Shown here: one piece after another, positions 8,465-16,540 of the stretch
Layout of the letters: every line of letters begins with the position of its first letter
How positions within the stretch are numbered: position 1 is the first letter of the stretch
NCBI GenBank assembly: GCA_964583795.1
Contig: CAZOWX010000001.1
Span: forward strand, 58,277 to 122,276
DNA: 64,000 bases
Direction: 5' to 3'
Origin: JBDTME01 sp964583795
Lineage (GTDB): Bacteria > Patescibacteriota > Microgenomatia > UBA1400 > PJMF01
Translations under genes and position numbers: made by a program
The notes under the pieces: generated by a model
Database searches by the model: none
Told to the model about the DNA's origin: nothing
The model's input: only the letters and a program-made list of their open reading frames with translations

Positions 8465-9058
8465 ATGAGTACTCGACCTTTACACCAAAAAATCATGACT
8501 CGGATTGATGCGATTATTCTCGAGTTTGTAACTGGATTTTTATGGTGGGGGGTTGGGATTGTTCCTCTGCATCATGTCCGGCGATTGTTTTACCGATTGT
8601 TCGGCATGCGGATTGGTTCTGGATCGAGTATCCACATGATGGCTCGTATCTATGACCCTCGCTATATTCATATTGGTGAAGACACTATCATTGGAGAAAA
8701 AGCCACACTCGATGGGCGAAAGCAGTTACCAAACTCAAAAGGTGGTCTTCGCATCGGTAACCACGTCGATATTGCTTCTGAAGTAATGATCTGGACCAGT
8801 CAACACGATATCTCTTCACCAGACTTTCATCCAGTTGAAGCGAAAGTCGTGATCGAAGATTATGTGTTCATCGGACCTCGCGCTATTATTTTGCCTGGGG
8901 TGACCATAGGTAGAGGTGCAATCATTGCTGCTGGAGCAGTGGTCACTAAAAACGTGCCACCACTAGCTATCATGGGGGGTGTTCCCGCAAAAGAGATCGG
9001 TAAGCGTCCAGTTACAGAACTAAACTATCGCCTTGGTCGATCACGCTGGTTTCAATGA
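8465..9058 (+). CDS. Left-handed beta-helix acyl(acetyl)transferase (WbbJ/NodL-like)
   Basis: A 197-residue protein with hexapeptide repeats (for example YIHIGEDTIIGEKATL and IEDYVFIGPRAIILPGVTIGRGAIIAAGAVVTKNVPP), the signature of trimeric sugar O-acetyltransferases. TSQHDI (about residues 115-120) provides the usual catalytic His region. An N-terminal hydrophobic segment (about 18-35) may tether it to the membrane. It likely decorates a surface glycan, since it is followed by an overlapping membrane protein, a GT2 and a polymerase/ligase. Confidence 0.85.
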   Translation: MSTRPLHQKIMTRIDAIILEFVTGFLWWGVGIVPLHHVRRLFYRLFGMRIGSGSSIHMMARIYDPRYIHIGEDTIIGEKATLDGRKQLPNSKGGLRIGNHVDIASEVMIWTSQHDISSPDFHPVEAKVVIEDYVFIGPRAIILPGVTIGRGAIIAAGAVVTKNVPPLAIMGGVPAKEIGKRPVTELNYRLGRSRWFQ

Positions 9059-9546
9059 AAAAAAAACAAGAAAAATCCTATCGATCAGTACTGTATTACA
9101 TAAAAGACTTGCGGTGGCACATATTGTTTTTTTGCAGCGCTTTCATTGGAGTTTTCCCAACTCAGGTACTTATTTTTGTTGGTCTACCGTCTGTTTTTTT
9201 CCTTCTACCAGCATTTCTGTACTTAGTTTTTAACCTGTATAGAGTAACAACTCAACCCAGAAAACGTCATCTGATTATCCTTTTACTTAGTTTTTTTGTT
9301 TTCTATTGCTATTTTCAGTTAACCACAATCTCGGAAATTCAACGAATTTGCACTACTCAAGCAGTTAACTCAATTGATACACCATCTAATTCACAACTTA
9401 ATGAAGTTACAAAAATTCAATATGTTTTGGAATACCGTCAGTGTAAAACTCACTACATGCCGCTCATGAAAAAAGTCTTGATCCATTTTGAGTACTACTC
9501 GATGTGGCAAACACTGATGAGAAAAAACATTACCAGCACTCAATGA
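9055..9546 (+). CDS. Hypothetical membrane protein
   Basis: A 163-residue protein I cannot assign. It has a lysine-rich N terminus and three hydrophobic segments (about 22-42, 45-62, 72-92), then a hydrophilic part of about 70 residues with two cysteines spaced as CTTQAV...CKTHY, probably outside the membrane. Its ATG overlaps the acetyltransferase stop (ATGA), and its own stop overlaps the following GT2 gene in the same way, so it is real and co-translated. The context suggests a role in glycan assembly, but no function can be stated. Confidence 0.7.
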   Translation: MKKKQEKSYRSVLYYIKDLRWHILFFCSAFIGVFPTQVLIFVGLPSVFFLLPAFLYLVFNLYRVTTQPRKRHLIILLLSFFVFYCYFQLTTISEIQRICTTQAVNSIDTPSNSQLNEVTKIQYVLEYRQCKTHYMPLMKKVLIHFEYYSMWQTLMRKNITSTQ

Positions 9547-10517
9547 ATCAACGTCCACTCCTGTCCACTATCATTGTTTCGTACAACACGGCTGATTTGA
9601 CCTGTCATTGTGTTTCTTCTGTTCTCAACGAGTATAAGCACAGCAATATTGATGGAGAAATTATTGTTGTTGATAACCACTCGTCGGATGACTCAGTGAA
9701 AAAACTGAAACGCTTATTTCATGATCACATTCGACTAGTTGAAAATAAAGAAAATGTCGGTTTTGCAGCCGGCAATAATAAAGGCATTCGAGCGTCTACA
9801 GGCAAATATATATTTCTACTCAATTCTGATACGGTGATTCATCCTGGTGATATTAAACAGCTTCTGAATGTTTTTCAGCATCATCCAGATAATGACACAG
9901 AGTCGCTGGAACATACACACCTGATTGACAGAGTTGGAATTGTTAGTGGTCGACTTGAAAATATTGATGGGACATTGCAAAAGCAAGGTGGGTCGCTACC
10001 CAATCTTTGGGTCATTTGCTTATGGTGGTTACTCCCACTACCTGCACGTCTCGCCAAATTCCCACCTCAGTGGAGCTTACATATCGAACAAGATGATTTT
10101 TTTGAGCGTGAACAGTTGATGGGTTGGGTCGGAGGAACGGCAATGTTGCTCCGTCGTGAGATGATCGATGAAATTGGACTGCTCGATGAGGGTATTTTCA
10201 TGTATGCTGAAGACATAGAGTACTGCCTCAGAGCTCAAAAACATCACTGGGACACTGTTTACATTCCGAGTACGAATATTACTCATTTTGGCAGTGCGAG
10301 TAGCTCGAGTGAGTCCGCTCGTTTCGGTGAAATTGTTGGACTTTTCTACGTATCGCAAAAACACTTCCCAGCCTGGAAAGCTGGAGCTGTTCGCAAGATT
10401 TTGCGCCTTGGCTGCTTACTTCGGTTGGTATTATTTGGTATAATATTGGGAAATGAAAAAAAGAAAAAAAGCTACCAAAAAGCCTTTATTCAACTCTCAC
10501 CCGCTCGCACGTACTGA
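9543..10517 (+). CDS. GT2-family glycosyltransferase (rhamnosyltransferase-like)
   Basis: A 324-residue GT-A fold enzyme. The nucleotide-binding start STIIVSYNTADLT, VVDNHSSDDSV and FAAGNNKGI are followed by the metal-binding LNSDTVI, and GWVGGTAMLLRREMIDEIGLLDE with YAEDIEYC near residues 200-240. These are typical of the rhamnosyltransferase-like GT2 group. A hydrophobic helix near the C terminus (about 290-312) may associate with the membrane. ATG 9543 is chosen because of the 4-nt overlap with the preceding stop. Its 3' end overlaps the next gene by 65 nt. Confidence 0.88.
   Translation: MNQRPLLSTIIVSYNTADLTCHCVSSVLNEYKHSNIDGEIIVVDNHSSDDSVKKLKRLFHDHIRLVENKENVGFAAGNNKGIRASTGKYIFLLNSDTVIHPGDIKQLLNVFQHHPDNDTESLEHTHLIDRVGIVSGRLENIDGTLQKQGGSLPNLWVICLWWLLPLPARLAKFPPQWSLHIEQDDFFEREQLMGWVGGTAMLLRREMIDEIGLLDEGIFMYAEDIEYCLRAQKHHWDTVYIPSTNITHFGSASSSSESARFGEIVGLFYVSQKHFPAWKAGAVRKILRLGCLLRLVLFGIILGNEKKKKSYQKAFIQLSPARTY
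10436..10444 (+). promoter_or_regulatory. Extended -10 promoter inside the GT2 gene, driving the O-antigen-ligase-like gene
   Basis: TGG followed by TATAAT (10439-10444), with TTACTT 17 nt upstream as a weak -35. The ATG at 10453 is 8 nt downstream, predicting a leader of 1-2 nt. Confidence 0.5.
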
Positions 10518-12285
10518 ACGTAGCGATGAGAGCTTTAAAACAAAATTAGGTGCTTCCAAATCAGAGCAAAAATCGTTTATTTGGCGTTTTGTTGAATGGC
10601 TCGATGATAACCTACTATTGCTCATCGCTGGTTTCTTGTTTGCCTTTATTCCCCTGTACCCAAAATTACCACTAGCGGATATTATCCCTGGATATATCGT
10701 TCGCTTACGACTTGAAGATGTTTTTGTGGTGATTGCTGTGATCATTTATGGAATTCAGATAATCCGAAAAAAAGCCCAGTGGAAAACACCATTTACCTGG
10801 ATTATTGTTGGCTACGCAATTACAGGAATACTTTCAACTCTCTCAGCTGTCTTTATTATAAAAACCGTTCCATTTCAACTCTTACACATTGGGAAAACAT
10901 TACTTCATTACTTCCGCTACCTCGAATACTTTTCGCTCTTTTTTATCGCCTATAGCGCTGTAACTTCGCGCCGTGATTTGCAAAAAATCTTATTCATTTT
11001 TACTCTTACCGTTGTTTTAATTACCGCTTATGGGTATGGTCAAAAATATTTTTATTGGCCGCTGTACTCGACGATGAATCGTGAATTTAGCAAAGGTCAA
11101 CGTCTATACTTGACTGAACATGCCCGGGTCCAGTCAACTTTTGGGGGACATTACGACCTGGGTGGATATCTCGCGGTAGCGCTGCCAATGTTATTGGCTT
11201 TATTTTATACTGTGCGCCAGTGGAAATGGAGAGTTCCCACACTACTGAGTTTCATTGCTGGATTGTGGCTTCTCATCATGAGTGCCTCCAGAGCTTCATT
11301 TGCCGGATTTGTTGCTGGATCTGGATTAACTATTCTACTTCTTGGTTTACAAAGACAAAGTTGGAAAAAGAAAATTTGGTGGACCTTTAGCAGAGGTATT
11401 GCCACCATGTTTCTGATCAGTTACATGTTTATCACCTATGGAGACTCAATATATGAGCGCTTCATTCAGGTGCTTCAGCCTTATCCTCAAGTTATGAGGA
11501 TCTACGAGGACATTAATGATACTCGACAAAACCTCATTACCTTCAATTTTTCGAACATTGCAAAGCGATTTTGGCCTGCAGACATCAAACCTCCTAAAGA
11601 TGGTTATGCTGTTACTGCCGAAGAGCAAGAAAACACTCACGTACTCGTAACTTCTGACGAAGTCCCCACAGCTACTCGGCCAGCAGACGTTTACGTTGAA
11701 GTCCCTGATATTATCACCGTTTCCACAACTAGTGCAGAAGGTGTCACGTCGACGACAACTTCCACCAAAGAACGGACATACTCCTATAACGCACTCAAAT
11801 ACGGACTTTCAATGGCAATTCGACTTGATACTCTCTGGCCTCAAGCAATCAAAGGTTTCCAAAGAAATCCACTCGTTGGTTCTGGATATGCGACGCTAAC
11901 CAAATCGAGCATTGAACAGTTCACTGAAGCAGAAAGCACCGATAACAATTTCTTGCGCACTTTGGGAGAAACGGGACTCCTCGGGTTTATGACTTTTTAT
12001 GGAACAATTGTCATTAGTTTCTTCATAGCCGGGAAAGTCATTCTCACATCAGATTCATTATTTAACAAAGGTGTTGCTGTTGGTCTGATTTCGGCTGGTG
12101 TAGCACTACTCATCAACGCCGTATACATCGATGTCTACGCTTCCTCCAAAGTAGCATTTTCTTACTGGGCACTCACTGGTTTTGTCTTGGCATACTTCAT
12201 CAAAGAACTGAAAGTTAACCCCATGAGGCCTCAGATACCTGATCGCAATGTGAAAGAGGCCGTGTTACCAAAGTCGAACCAATAA
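10453..12285 (+). CDS. O-antigen ligase/polymerase-like membrane protein
   Basis: A 610-residue protein with a basic N-terminal tail (MKKRKKATKK), about ten to twelve hydrophobic segments and a large extracytoplasmic loop (about 335-460). The fold and the segment GSGYATLTKSSIE...DNNFLRTLGETGLLGFMTFYG match the Wzy_C/WaaL superfamily; in those proteins the large periplasmic loop carries the active site. It would polymerise or ligate lipid-linked oligosaccharide. The loop contains a Thr/Ser/Val-rich stretch (about 395-440) that looks like a flexible linker. It ends in TAATG with the next gene. Confidence 0.78.
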   Translation: MKKRKKATKKPLFNSHPLARTERSDESFKTKLGASKSEQKSFIWRFVEWLDDNLLLLIAGFLFAFIPLYPKLPLADIIPGYIVRLRLEDVFVVIAVIIYGIQIIRKKAQWKTPFTWIIVGYAITGILSTLSAVFIIKTVPFQLLHIGKTLLHYFRYLEYFSLFFIAYSAVTSRRDLQKILFIFTLTVVLITAYGYGQKYFYWPLYSTMNREFSKGQRLYLTEHARVQSTFGGHYDLGGYLAVALPMLLALFYTVRQWKWRVPTLLSFIAGLWLLIMSASRASFAGFVAGSGLTILLLGLQRQSWKKKIWWTFSRGIATMFLISYMFITYGDSIYERFIQVLQPYPQVMRIYEDINDTRQNLITFNFSNIAKRFWPADIKPPKDGYAVTAEEQENTHVLVTSDEVPTATRPADVYVEVPDIITVSTTSAEGVTSTTTSTKERTYSYNALKYGLSMAIRLDTLWPQAIKGFQRNPLVGSGYATLTKSSIEQFTEAESTDNNFLRTLGETGLLGFMTFYGTIVISFFIAGKVILTSDSLFNKGVAVGLISAGVALLINAVYIDVYASSKVAFSYWALTGFVLAYFIKELKVNPMRPQIPDRNVKEAVLPKSNQ

Positions 12286-13820
12286 TGAAAAGAATGATCG
12301 CTGCCCATTTTTTTTCGTCCAAAAAACTTCTAGTCGTTATTTGGTTTTTAGCAATTGCGCTTCGCATGCAAAATTTTTTGCTCCCGCCAATTGATGCTCA
12401 CCCAATGCGCCAAACAGATACCGAAAGTGTGGCGTACTATTTTGCAACAGTTGATTATAGTCCACTTCGTCCACAAGCAAGTCTGATCCGCCCGCAAACA
12501 AATATTCATGGCTATTTTTTTCTTGAATTTCCAGCGTATGAGTACCTCATTGGGACCATGTATTGGATCTTTGGCACATCATATATCGTTGCTAGATTGA
12601 TAAACGTACTGCTCTTTTCAGTGAGTTTTGCATTGTTATTCAAAACTATTGAGAAGTTATTCTCAGAAAAACTGGCAATCTGGACAGTGTTGCTATTTAG
12701 CTTCACTCCTTCATCAGTTTTCTTTTGGGGACATGCCATTCATCCTGACATCTTCGCCATTACCACTGTTGTAAGCTCACTGTATGTATTACAAAGCAAC
12801 AAAAGAAATTTATTCACCCTCTCTGTGGCAGGAGTACTTTTTGCACTTTCAGTAGGAACACGCCCATTTATTCTCATGGCGTTACCAAGCCTGCTAAGCG
12901 TCCTCTTCTTTAAAAAAGCGAAGTGGTGGGAGTATCTGGTTTTCAGTGTCCTTTCAGTCAGTATCTACGGGTTTTGGAGCTGGTGGCAACAGCTTTCCCC
13001 TGAGGCAGATGCAGCATGGCAACAATGGACTCTTCAGGGTAGAGAAGCGCTCTTCTCCTTCGCAGGCTGGAAACATCTCATTTGGCGCAATACCAGTGGT
13101 GAAGTCTTGGGCAGAGTCGCTACAGTGTTGGCAGCAGTGGGCTTGGGAAGTTTACTGATCAAATCACGATCCGTGTTTCAACTGTTCAAGCAATTTTCAC
13201 TCCAAAAAATTATCAAACTTGTAGCAACTGTCGATACGATTTCTGCAGATACACGCTTACTTGTGTTTTGTGTCCTTTGGTTGTTGGCTGTACCGATGTA
13301 TTGGTACATTGCACCAGCCGGAAATGCAGCCCATCAATACTACGCCAATGTATTTCTCTTGCCATTGATGCTCCTCGCAGCACAAGGCTGTTTCTTTTTG
13401 AGCCATCGTAGACACAACGCACCTTGGCACTTTGGGATGAGCTTGGTCTTAGTACTTGCACTTATCTACAACACTGTTCGAACAAGCGCCTACTTTTTTC
13501 ACAATCTTGTTCCAGCACATCATCTTGATATCGCACAGGAGATTGAAATGGTCATTCCAAAAGGCCAAAAAATTGTGTATTTGGCAGTCAATAACTCGGT
13601 GCCATTCTCGCTGGCACATCGTCAAGGTTGGATGCTTGGAGGCGCACCAACTGACGTTAATAACACTGCAACAGACGTCCTGGCTATGAAACAGTATGGG
13701 GCGCAATACGCGGTTTTCGCGTTTGACAATAACGATTTTCCAAAAGAAGAACAAAAACTTTTGGAGCAGCAATCGGAAGTCATTTATCGATCGAAGGTTC
13801 TCACTGTGTTTAAACTCTAA
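12285..13820 (+). CDS. ArnT/PMT-like membrane glycosyltransferase
   Basis: A 511-residue protein with about eleven hydrophobic segments and a soluble tail (about 420-511). After the first membrane segment comes PPIDAHPMRQTDTESVAY, in the place of the acidic loop of PMT_2/GT39 enzymes, and LEFPAYEYLIGTMYWIFG follows the same pattern. It likely transfers a sugar from polyprenyl phosphate outside the membrane. It begins inside the TAA stop of the previous gene (TAATG), so it is coupled. It converges with pgi 1 nt away. Confidence 0.75.
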   Translation: MKRMIAAHFFSSKKLLVVIWFLAIALRMQNFLLPPIDAHPMRQTDTESVAYYFATVDYSPLRPQASLIRPQTNIHGYFFLEFPAYEYLIGTMYWIFGTSYIVARLINVLLFSVSFALLFKTIEKLFSEKLAIWTVLLFSFTPSSVFFWGHAIHPDIFAITTVVSSLYVLQSNKRNLFTLSVAGVLFALSVGTRPFILMALPSLLSVLFFKKAKWWEYLVFSVLSVSIYGFWSWWQQLSPEADAAWQQWTLQGREALFSFAGWKHLIWRNTSGEVLGRVATVLAAVGLGSLLIKSRSVFQLFKQFSLQKIIKLVATVDTISADTRLLVFCVLWLLAVPMYWYIAPAGNAAHQYYANVFLLPLMLLAAQGCFFLSHRRHNAPWHFGMSLVLVLALIYNTVRTSAYFFHNLVPAHHLDIAQEIEMVIPKGQKIVYLAVNNSVPFSLAHRQGWMLGGAPTDVNNTATDVLAMKQYGAQYAVFAFDNNDFPKEEQKLLEQQSEVIYRSKVLTVFKL

Positions 13821-13821
13821 A

Positions 13822-15123
13822 TCACATTTCTGTTTTCATCAAAGCTTCAATTTCTTTCCTTTTTTGCTCAAAACCTTGTCTACCCAACAGTGCATACATC
13901 ATTTGTTTGCCTTCTTCTACACCAGGCTGATTAAAAGCGTCCACACCCAACATCTGAGCCAAGTATACAACTGCTAACTCAAATACCATAAATAACTCTC
14001 CCAATCCAGCGGCATTCAGTTTATCTACTGTGAGCGTTGCTGATGGCCTACCAAGTTTGCGCAAAGCCAGTGCAGTCGCATGTTGCTCAGCGTTTAAAAT
14101 TTCATGAAATGAATGTCCTTTGAGATATGCCACAGACTCAAGATCAACCTGATCGAGAGTATAGTCATCCTGTCGTTGTTCTACACGTAAAAATAGTAAT
14201 GAATAAAACAAAGCTCCTTGTGTGTAAAACTGAACTTGTGAATGCTGATCCGCCGGTCCATGGGCTTGAATGGGCAAGATTCCTTTTTGCTCCTTTCCCA
14301 AAGACTCCCCCCAAAGCTGGCGATACCAACGCCCAAACTCATCAAGTGCTACACTGTAGGGCATGATAATACTGACGGCTACATTCTGTTGATAGAGAAA
14401 AAACTGATCGGTGGCTATTTGCTTTGCAATGTTTGAGTACTGTTTTACAGATTCTTTCGCTCCAGAGACTAACTGATGAATATCTACTCCCATACCAACA
14501 GCCGGAAATAGTCCAACCGTTGTTAACACTGAAAATCTTCCACCAACATCGTCTGGAATTGGTAGGGTAGTAACACCATGAGTATCCGCTTCTTCACGTA
14601 AGATACCCCTTTTGGCATCGGTAATGAATACAAAGTGATCTGCCCAATCGTCAGTTTGTTGCTTCATCACTGCCTTAAAAAAAACATACTGAGAGATTGT
14701 TTCGATCGTCTCACCAGATTTCGAAATAATACAAAAGATTGTTTCTTCCAAATCGATCTGTTTGAGTAATCGAGTTATGGCTGTTGGGTCAGTAGAGTCA
14801 CCATGAAACAAAACATCCATCGCCACTTGATCTTGTTCAAGTGCTTGTTGAATGGCTCTCGCTCCCAAATCAGAGCCGCCAATACCGACAACGACTAACG
14901 TTTTTGCATATCGAATTCCTTGAAAGGTTTTCTCAATCGTTTTGAGCAACTGTGAATCTGACAAAATATTGATAAAACCATATTTTTTTTGAGCAAGCTG
15001 CTCATCTACTGCAACAATCGCCTGATTGACTTGATTTTGAAACTTTTTGACTGTTTCAGAACGAATCCCGTGTTCTACGGCATTTGATTGATAGAGAAAA
15101 GTGGAACTGTATTGTAAACTCAT
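13822..15123 (-). CDS. pgi: Glucose-6-phosphate isomerase
   Basis: Interconverts glucose-6-phosphate and fructose-6-phosphate. The 433-residue length is that of the short bacterial Pgi group. Visible motifs are VVGIGGSDLGARAIQ, IISKSGETIETISQ (phosphate-binding SKSG-T), GGRFSVLTTVGLFP, LWGESLGKEQKG and NQPGVEEGKQM, with the active-site Lys in the last. It is the last gene of a minus-strand module for alpha-glucan and hexose metabolism, where it would link glucose units released by GH15/GH57 (after phosphorylation) to glycolysis and aminosugar synthesis. Confidence 0.95.
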   Translation of the reverse strand: MSLQYSSTFLYQSNAVEHGIRSETVKKFQNQVNQAIVAVDEQLAQKKYGFINILSDSQLLKTIEKTFQGIRYAKTLVVVGIGGSDLGARAIQQALEQDQVAMDVLFHGDSTDPTAITRLLKQIDLEETIFCIISKSGETIETISQYVFFKAVMKQQTDDWADHFVFITDAKRGILREEADTHGVTTLPIPDDVGGRFSVLTTVGLFPAVGMGVDIHQLVSGAKESVKQYSNIAKQIATDQFFLYQQNVAVSIIMPYSVALDEFGRWYRQLWGESLGKEQKGILPIQAHGPADQHSQVQFYTQGALFYSLLFLRVEQRQDDYTLDQVDLESVAYLKGHSFHEILNAEQHATALALRKLGRPSATLTVDKLNAAGLGELFMVFELAVVYLAQMLGVDAFNQPGVEEGKQMMYALLGRQGFEQKRKEIEALMKTEM

Positions 15124-15189
15124 TCACCGATGATGCCACACAAGCTCTGTAAAGACAAGTCACATGAGAAGCCAATTCAGCAGTCGAAG

Positions 15190-16122
15190 CTAATCCATCG
15201 CCTGGAGTGCCAACTGTAGCGCTCCATAAACTGGAGGATTTTGAGGAATAACAAAACGCACTTTTGGATAGTTTGCTTGCACTCGCAGCTCCAATTGGGA
15301 ATGAATAAATGGATCGGTGGCAATACCTCCAACTAAAACAACATCGGTTGTGATATTAGTAAGATCGAGTCGTCTCAGAACCGTCAGCACCATTTCCATC
15401 AAATCCTCAATTGCTGCTCGAATAATCTCGTTTGCTGTCGCGTCATGTTCGTCCTTGGCTTCAAAACAAATGTGTGCCAACTCACCAATTTTAGTTTTGT
15501 TCAATATTGGGTGATACACTTTATTTTTTAGCTGTTCAATTGAGCTAATCTCAAAATGAGCACATACTAATTTCTCAATAACTGATTTTTTTGAACGCCC
15601 GTCGTAACTTTTGACGGCTGCCCGTAAAACCTGTTGACCAATGTCAAAACCACTGCCTTGGTCGGAGAGCAAGTAATCCATGCCTCCTGCTTTCACCCTC
15701 AAACCAGATTCATTTTGACCAAAACAATTCGAACCAGTTCCAGAGATGAGACAGATCGCATTTTTTGCCTGTGTACCACTTGCGAGGGCGATAATCGTGT
15801 CATTGACTAGCTCAAAGTGAGTAACACCATACAACTGCTTCAACTCGCTAGAGAATAGTTCTATTGCTAGCTGTAGCTCTTCTTTGGTATCAACACCGGC
15901 CAAGCCAATGACAACATTGGAAAATGTTAAAATATTCAAACCCTCTGACGCCTGCTTCACCGCATCAAGAAAATGTTCGGTGGCATGTTTTTGTGAGGTA
16001 GCAGCTAAACTCATTGGTCCAGTTGTAGCTTTGCCTACAACTTTTCCACTTTGATCAGCTACCCAGGCAGTTGTCTTTGTTCCACCTCCATCAACAGCCA
16101 GAATGAAATGTTGTTTAGTCAT
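15190..16122 (-). CDS. N-acetylglucosamine kinase-like ATPase (BadF/BadG family)
   Basis: A 310-residue ASKHA-fold kinase. The N-terminal phosphate loop is LAVDGGGTKTTAWVAD, the second ATP motif LISGTGSNCFGQ, followed by LLSDQGSGFDIGQQ and, near the end, VVLVGGIATDPFI. This matches the NAGK/BadF-BadG group, which phosphorylates N-acetylglucosamine or glucosamine; glucose is also possible. The neighbours (Pgi, glucoamylase, amylase) suggest it phosphorylates hexoses coming from glycan turnover. It overlaps the DUF1622 gene by 8 nt. Confidence 0.82.
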   Translation of the reverse strand: MTKQHFILAVDGGGTKTTAWVADQSGKVVGKATTGPMSLAATSQKHATEHFLDAVKQASEGLNILTFSNVVIGLAGVDTKEELQLAIELFSSELKQLYGVTHFELVNDTIIALASGTQAKNAICLISGTGSNCFGQNESGLRVKAGGMDYLLSDQGSGFDIGQQVLRAAVKSYDGRSKKSVIEKLVCAHFEISSIEQLKNKVYHPILNKTKIGELAHICFEAKDEHDATANEIIRAAIEDLMEMVLTVLRRLDLTNITTDVVLVGGIATDPFIHSQLELRVQANYPKVRFVIPQNPPVYGALQLALQAMD

Positions 16123-16450
16123 GATGCAAAGTATACAACTCCCTGCTTAGAAAAAAAGATAAAACTGTGCGAATCACCACGATCAGCGCTAAACGAATCA
16201 ATTCATCAATTGTTGGTTTCAGAATGGTGCTCATCGCATCAGCGACAATAAAAAACTCAAGACTAAAAACAATCTTCTGAGCAAAAGCTAGTCTTGCCTT
16301 TTCTATCTTTTTCATCATGTTCGTATCCACCTTCCATGGTTGATACGAGAAATAATAATAGGCGGCAGAAACACCACCAACTAAAAGAGCTAAGTAACCA
16401 AGTAAGTCAAAAAATATTTGTGACGCATCAACGAAAAGTGTCATTGTCAT
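16115..16450 (-). CDS. DUF1622 family small membrane protein
   Basis: A 111-residue protein with hydrophobic segments at about 12-30, 55-72 and 83-102. The C-terminal part (LEFFIVADAMSTILKPT...LALIVVIRTVLSFFLSREL) matches the conserved pattern of DUF1622 proteins, whose function is unknown. ATG 16450 and ATG 16444 are both possible starts; AGAGAG upstream is a fair ribosome-binding site. It lies between the GH15 gene and the kinase gene. Confidence 0.8.
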   Translation of the reverse strand: MTMTLFVDASQIFFDLLGYLALLVGGVSAAYYYFSYQPWKVDTNMMKKIEKARLAFAQKIVFSLEFFIVADAMSTILKPTIDELIRLALIVVIRTVLSFFLSRELYTLHHD

Positions 16451-16540
16451 ATTGATTTCTCTCTAGAGCTAATCGATTTCACCAATTGTCTTTTTTTGAA
16501 CAGCAGGTCATTGCTGTATAAGTACTCAACGCTCTTTTGT

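Noticed and set aside
16451..16540. CAGCA/TGCTG hairpin near 16503 as a terminator for the DUF1622 or GH15 genes
   Set aside because: The T-run is on the wrong side of the hairpin for either direction of use.
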